A DNA stretch of 64,000 nt. Origin: Paenibacillus sophorae (GTDB taxonomy: Bacteria > Bacillota > Bacilli > Paenibacillales > Paenibacillaceae). Both the position numbers and the translations under genes were made by a program. The notes under the pieces were generated by a model. That model was not told the DNA's origin. It saw only the letters and a program-made list of their open reading frames with translations, and searched no databases. The stretch covers positions 5,456,001 to 5,520,000 of the forward strand of contig NZ_CP076607.1 in NCBI RefSeq assembly GCF_018966525.1, written 5' to 3'. Below, piece after piece: positions 60,757 to 64,000 of the stretch (position 1 is its first letter; the number at the start of each line of letters is the position of its first letter).

Positions 60757-61329
60757 TTAGTCTTTGTTCGTTTCCGGTTCATCCGGACTTGCCTTAGTGG
60801 CATGAGGTGCTTCCTCGTTTTGATTGGATTTCACTTCATTTCCTGCTGTAAGTACAGCCCCATTGGAAGAGGCGACAGGAGTCTTATTGATATTGTGCTT
60901 CACATAACTGTACAAGAACGCGATCAACGCTACTACAAAAAGAATGGTCAGCAGTTTTACAAAGAAGGTCAATATTCCCGCAACGCTCCAAGTGGATACA
61001 AACCCGATCCGATTCGGATTCAATCCGCCATTCATCAAAATTCCCAGCAGATATAAAACGATGATTACGCCGATAAACGTGGATGCCAGAACAAAAATCG
61101 TTTTCAACATCGGATCATTGCTAATCACCTGTTTTCCTTTGTTATAAGACTCTTTGAAGTACGTGTTTTTAAGCCATACGGCAAGTCCGACAACAATGCT
61201 GATGATCAAAGCCACCAACAGCAGTTGAGTTACCGTTGAGAGTATTCCGCTAATAACACTCCCTGTGCCTCCATTAGTCCCCATATTCATCGTGCCTTGA
61301 ACATTTCCGGACATATCCATATCCATCAT
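60757..61329 (-). CDS. Met-rich four-helix membrane protein
   Basis: A 190-residue protein: an N-terminal MMDMDMSGNVQGTMNMG Met cluster, about three helices (28-50, 75-97, 110-140), and a polar, Asn/Lys/Glu-rich end. Weak likeness to the 59.5-kb protein by Met content only. No family recognised. Second gene of the cluster, 23 bp after the first. Confidence 0.65.
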   Translation of the reverse strand: MMDMDMSGNVQGTMNMGTNGGTGSVISGILSTVTQLLLVALIISIVVGLAVWLKNTYFKESYNKGKQVISNDPMLKTIFVLASTFIGVIIVLYLLGILMNGGLNPNRIGFVSTWSVAGILTFFVKLLTILFVVALIAFLYSYVKHNINKTPVASSNGAVLTAGNEVKSNQNEEAPHATKASPDEPETNKD

Positions 61330-61352
61330 TTCTTGTTTCTCCTCCTTCTAAA

Positions 61353-62291
61353 TCAAATGTTCTCTTCCGTGTTAGCCGGTTCCGGCCTCGATACGACCAG
61401 GCTTCGAATTATTCCAATTAATCCGACCGCCAATAAAATAATGAACAATACGGCAATCGTCGTCATGAGCCCTGGAATTTGAATGCCCCTAATGCTAAAA
61501 CGATTGGATTGGCTTTCGGAAACCGTATTCGACGCTTCCGTGGCAGAGAGATTCCGAGCCTGTACAACGGTTTGTTCAATTTCATTGTCGACCCACCGGT
61601 TCAGGCTATCCATTTCCATAACGGTTTGTGCCATTTGATAAATGGCCTTGTTCGCTTTCTGGATATCACCAAGTCCACTATAAGCTGCCGCCGGGGCTCC
61701 CGAGACGTTAGACAGGAACAAATCTTTGGCATCATTGAGCTTGAGATATACGCTGTTAAGCGTCGTCCGGCTCTGAACTAACAGGTTATAACGGTTAACA
61801 TACGTCTGATAGGTTGGACTGGCCGATTCAGTTAATCCGGTCTGAGATTTCAGCATTTGGTCCAGCTGATTTAACAGATATACACTTTCGGACAGAATAT
61901 ATATGCCTCTCTGATCGTTCTGAACCCGTACCGGATGTTGCACTCCCGCCTGGCTGCCGGCTCCACCTGATTCACCGTTGCCATAAGTCGCTGCGCTCGC
62001 TGGAATAGCATAAGGGTATTCCGACATCAAATCTGACATCTGCTTTACCGTTTGATTCGCGCTCGATACTTTCTCCTGCAGCGCATTGGTAGGATTCACA
62101 TTCATACTCGAAGTTGTCTCCGGTTGCTGCATGGCAGAGTGCCCACTGTGCGTGCTTGTTTCATTGGCCGAGGCTCCAAAGTTATTCCAAGATATGAGAC
62201 CGCTTTTTGAGACAAACCATCCGATATATCCAAGGCCGGACAGGATAATGATTATAAGAACGAAACCAATAATGTTGCGAATTGCTTTCAA
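61353..62291 (-). CDS. Extracytoplasmic membrane-anchored protein, first gene of oxidase cluster
   Basis: A 312-residue protein. TTG start 62291 with GGGGGTGAG six bases ahead; the upstream part of the frame has no start site. An N-terminal helix (about 5-25), a Ser/Thr-rich outer stretch with HSGHSAMQQPE, a long helical domain (about 60-245; QTVKQMSDLMSEYPYAIPA, AYSGLGDIQKANKAIYQMA), and a C-terminal helix (about 275-300). The layout recalls a two-anchor sensor or scaffold. No family recognised. Confidence 0.65.
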   Translation of the reverse strand: MKAIRNIIGFVLIIIILSGLGYIGWFVSKSGLISWNNFGASANETSTHSGHSAMQQPETTSSMNVNPTNALQEKVSSANQTVKQMSDLMSEYPYAIPASAATYGNGESGGAGSQAGVQHPVRVQNDQRGIYILSESVYLLNQLDQMLKSQTGLTESASPTYQTYVNRYNLLVQSRTTLNSVYLKLNDAKDLFLSNVSGAPAAAYSGLGDIQKANKAIYQMAQTVMEMDSLNRWVDNEIEQTVVQARNLSATEASNTVSESQSNRFSIRGIQIPGLMTTIAVLFIILLAVGLIGIIRSLVVSRPEPANTEENI

Positions 62292-62370
62292 AACATTCTC
62301 ACCCCCTTTTATGAAGAGTACATCGATGTCTATGTTGTAGCTCAAGAATACCAATTCACTTTGGGGAAAG

Positions 62371-62390
62371 TATGAAGAAACAATGAGGAA
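62371..62390 (-). promoter_or_regulatory. Direct repeat operator of the oxidase cluster
   Basis: On the minus strand TTCCTCATT and TTCTTCATA stand 11 bp apart, 80-100 bp upstream of the first gene. Weaker than the other copies at two positions. Confidence 0.5.
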
Positions 62391-62494
62391 AGCATGTTTT
62401 TCAAGATAATTAAAACGCACAGCAGCTGCGCATGTTCCGCATTATAATTCGGAGTATGGTTTTTCAAGTCTCATAATGGAGGAAATGGTGGAAC

Positions 62495-63754
62495 ATGGTA
62501 TCGAATATCGAACAGCATATCAAAGAATATAAATCGGATCCGGAATCTGTGTATCATACATGGTTTCTAAATAACAGTGATCGATTAAAGGCTTTTCGTA
62601 CAATAAAGAGCGGACTTTACGATGTAATACATGCCATTGAGTCAAGGACATTCGGAAATGATTTTAAAGGGTCTCCGCTTGAATTTGTACTGGCGGCGAT
62701 ATGTGAACAGAAGCAAGTCTTTGAAGGAGCGGCTCACGCCTTTTACTGGAAGCCGAAGATGCGTATTCCCGATATTTACGAAAATGAAGAGCATCAGCTT
62801 GCTTTTGGAAGGTTCTTGAAGTCTGTTTCCCAGACGACCCAGGAAAAAAATGTCCTGACGGAAATATTGAACTTAGACAGTTTACAAATAAAAGGGCTGG
62901 GACCAGCTGTAGCTAACATACTATATTTTCTTCACCCTACACTGTTTCCGCCGTTCAATACGGCAATCGTCAATGGGTTTAACCAGTTGCTTGGGCGTAA
63001 GATCAAGTTGGGATCATGGCCAGCATATTTGGAGATGCGGGAAGAGCTAATGGAAATGAATGAAGCCTACCGTTCAGCCTTTTCAAAAGACTTAGGGGCG
63101 ATCGCGGGGTTCATGTTTGAAATCGGGGCAGGGCGAATCATTATTAGCGAAAATGCAGAGAAATATCTGAAGTCGGAAGCTGCCAAACGGGAAAAGACCC
63201 ATCTCAAGAGGCATATGGACGTAACCAATGATATCAAAGAGAAAAATGAGCATAGTGAAATGCAGTATCATCTGGCCAGACTCGGGAGTACGCTGGGCTA
63301 TCAGGTGTGGATCGCTCAGAACGATCATAAACGCCAGTGGAATCGACATGTTCTTGGAGAATTTTCAGTCTCTTCTCTGCCGTCACTGAACGTTCCGAAA
63401 TCCGTGGCAGAGACGATATCCTTCATCGATGTGATCTGGCTGGATGATCAGAACAACATCATTTCCGCTTTTGAAGTTGAAAAAAGCACTTCCATCTACT
63501 CAGGGATTCTAAGGCTGCATGATTTATCGTTGTCGCTCGGAAATCGCGATTGCCGGCTTTACCTGATTTGTCCCGATAACCGGGAAAAAGAAGTCCAAGC
63601 TCAGCTGCTCCGCCCATCACTGCGACAGGAGAACGTCCATCGTATTTCCTACATTTTGTTCTCCGATCTTCGCTGCGATTGTGACGCTATGTGCAAATAC
63701 GGACGTTCCTCTGATGTTCTCGATCACATATCAAAGATTTGCGCTGCCCCATAG
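62495..63754 (+). CDS. Restriction-endonuclease-like protein with HhH-type N-domain
   Basis: A 419-residue protein. Residues 125-165 resemble a helix-hairpin-helix: QIKGLGPAVANILYFLHPT. The C-terminal domain (about 245-400) carries a PD-(D/E)XK pattern: SEMQYHLARLGSTLGYQVWIA (helix), FIDVIWLD (Asp), SAFEVEKST (Glu-x-Lys). I infer a type II restriction-like nuclease. No methyltransferase partner for DNA is visible next to it; the MTase at 56.6 kb is of small-molecule type. GGAGG lies ahead of the ATG. Confidence 0.65.
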   Translation: MVSNIEQHIKEYKSDPESVYHTWFLNNSDRLKAFRTIKSGLYDVIHAIESRTFGNDFKGSPLEFVLAAICEQKQVFEGAAHAFYWKPKMRIPDIYENEEHQLAFGRFLKSVSQTTQEKNVLTEILNLDSLQIKGLGPAVANILYFLHPTLFPPFNTAIVNGFNQLLGRKIKLGSWPAYLEMREELMEMNEAYRSAFSKDLGAIAGFMFEIGAGRIIISENAEKYLKSEAAKREKTHLKRHMDVTNDIKEKNEHSEMQYHLARLGSTLGYQVWIAQNDHKRQWNRHVLGEFSVSSLPSLNVPKSVAETISFIDVIWLDDQNNIISAFEVEKSTSIYSGILRLHDLSLSLGNRDCRLYLICPDNREKEVQAQLLRPSLRQENVHRISYILFSDLRCDCDAMCKYGRSSDVLDHISKICAAP

Positions 63755-63923
63755 TAATAAGGGATCCGTCCAAAAACTGCTAGAAAAAGAAAGAAGGCAA
63801 GCCTTACAAGGTAGCCGTGCACGAACCCGATTTTTTCGGCCATACAGCCGGATATTTCGAACTCTGCCTTGATCTCCAGGCAGTCGCTGCCCACATATTT
63901 GGGGATCACCGGAACTTCCGGCC

Positions 63924-64000
63924 ATGCTGAGCGCAACGGTGGATCGGGGCAAGGAATTTGCCTGTTATCCTTTACTGGAGCATAATCTCGGCCTCAAGGT
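63924..64000 (+). mobile_element. Partial IS30-family transposase segment at window edge
   Basis: The plus strand codes TVDRGKEFACYPLLEHNLGL, the region around the second Asp of IS30-type DDE transposases. An in-frame TGA lies about 40 bp upstream, and the earlier part does not read as a transposase, so this is a 5'-truncated or rearranged copy; it continues off the edge. Confidence 0.65.

Noticed and set aside
63731..63952. Minus-strand frames at the right edge
   Set aside because: They oppose the end of the nuclease gene and the IS30 fragment, with no family or ribosome site.

Overview
This 64 kb window looks like the chromosome of a low- to mid-GC, endospore-forming Firmicute, most likely Paenibacillus or a close relative. 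Grounds: sporulation genes (ylbJ, yunB), the lipA-yutD-yunA neighbourhood, Bacillales-type sigma-A promoters, frequent TTG starts behind strong GGAGG sites, stalk-domain (copper amine oxidase N-terminal-like) secreted proteins, and a cre box, Fur box and OpuA/GbsR module of Bacillales type. No rRNA, tRNA or CRISPR array was seen. Everything here was read by eye; no database search was run.

Layout. 0-9.5 kb: housekeeping genes (partial DUF2225 gene, truncated haemoglobin, a 33-residue membrane protein, ylbJ, NAD kinase, a stalk-domain protein plus S41 protease, yutD, lipA, M23 peptidase). 9.6-16.8 kb: an acetoin dehydrogenase operon acoABCL with a sigma-54 promoter, two palindromic upstream sites and its activator acoR, which carries a cre box. 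17-25.8 kb: an esterase and the complete kdpFABC-kdpDE potassium system with paired direct repeats upstream. 25.9-29.5 kb: a copA-type ATPase remnant, a nuclease-HTH gene, short intergenic repeats, yunB, and a VTT-domain protein. 29.8-40.2 kb: ECF sigma/DUF4179 pair, CDP-alcohol transferase, opuA glycine-betaine transporter with gbsR, divergent MarR/GNAT genes, a guanylate-kinase-like gene, and divergent TSUP/HTH-PBP genes. 40.2-42.1 kb: a group IIC intron inserted in a bidirectional terminator. 42.1-49.3 kb: NlpC/P60 protein, Fur-controlled ferric iron ABC transporter, esterase, glycerol dehydrogenase.

49.3-62.4 kb is the most unusual part. It holds a two-component system with small His/Cys-rich and membrane proteins, a cell-wall-binding-repeat lipoprotein, a Gly-rich membrane protein, a chromosomal ParM-like actin with an RHH (ParR-like) partner, a small membrane protein and a methyltransferase, and then a seven-gene cluster with a multicopper oxidase, a b561-type cytochrome and several Met/His-rich membrane proteins. 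Four promoter regions in this stretch share an 11-bp-spaced direct repeat of the form TTCWWCATA. This suggests that one response regulator, probably the one encoded here, controls the whole island, which I propose as a metal/redox envelope system. The right edge holds a PD-(D/E)XK restriction-like gene and the broken start of an IS30-type transposase.
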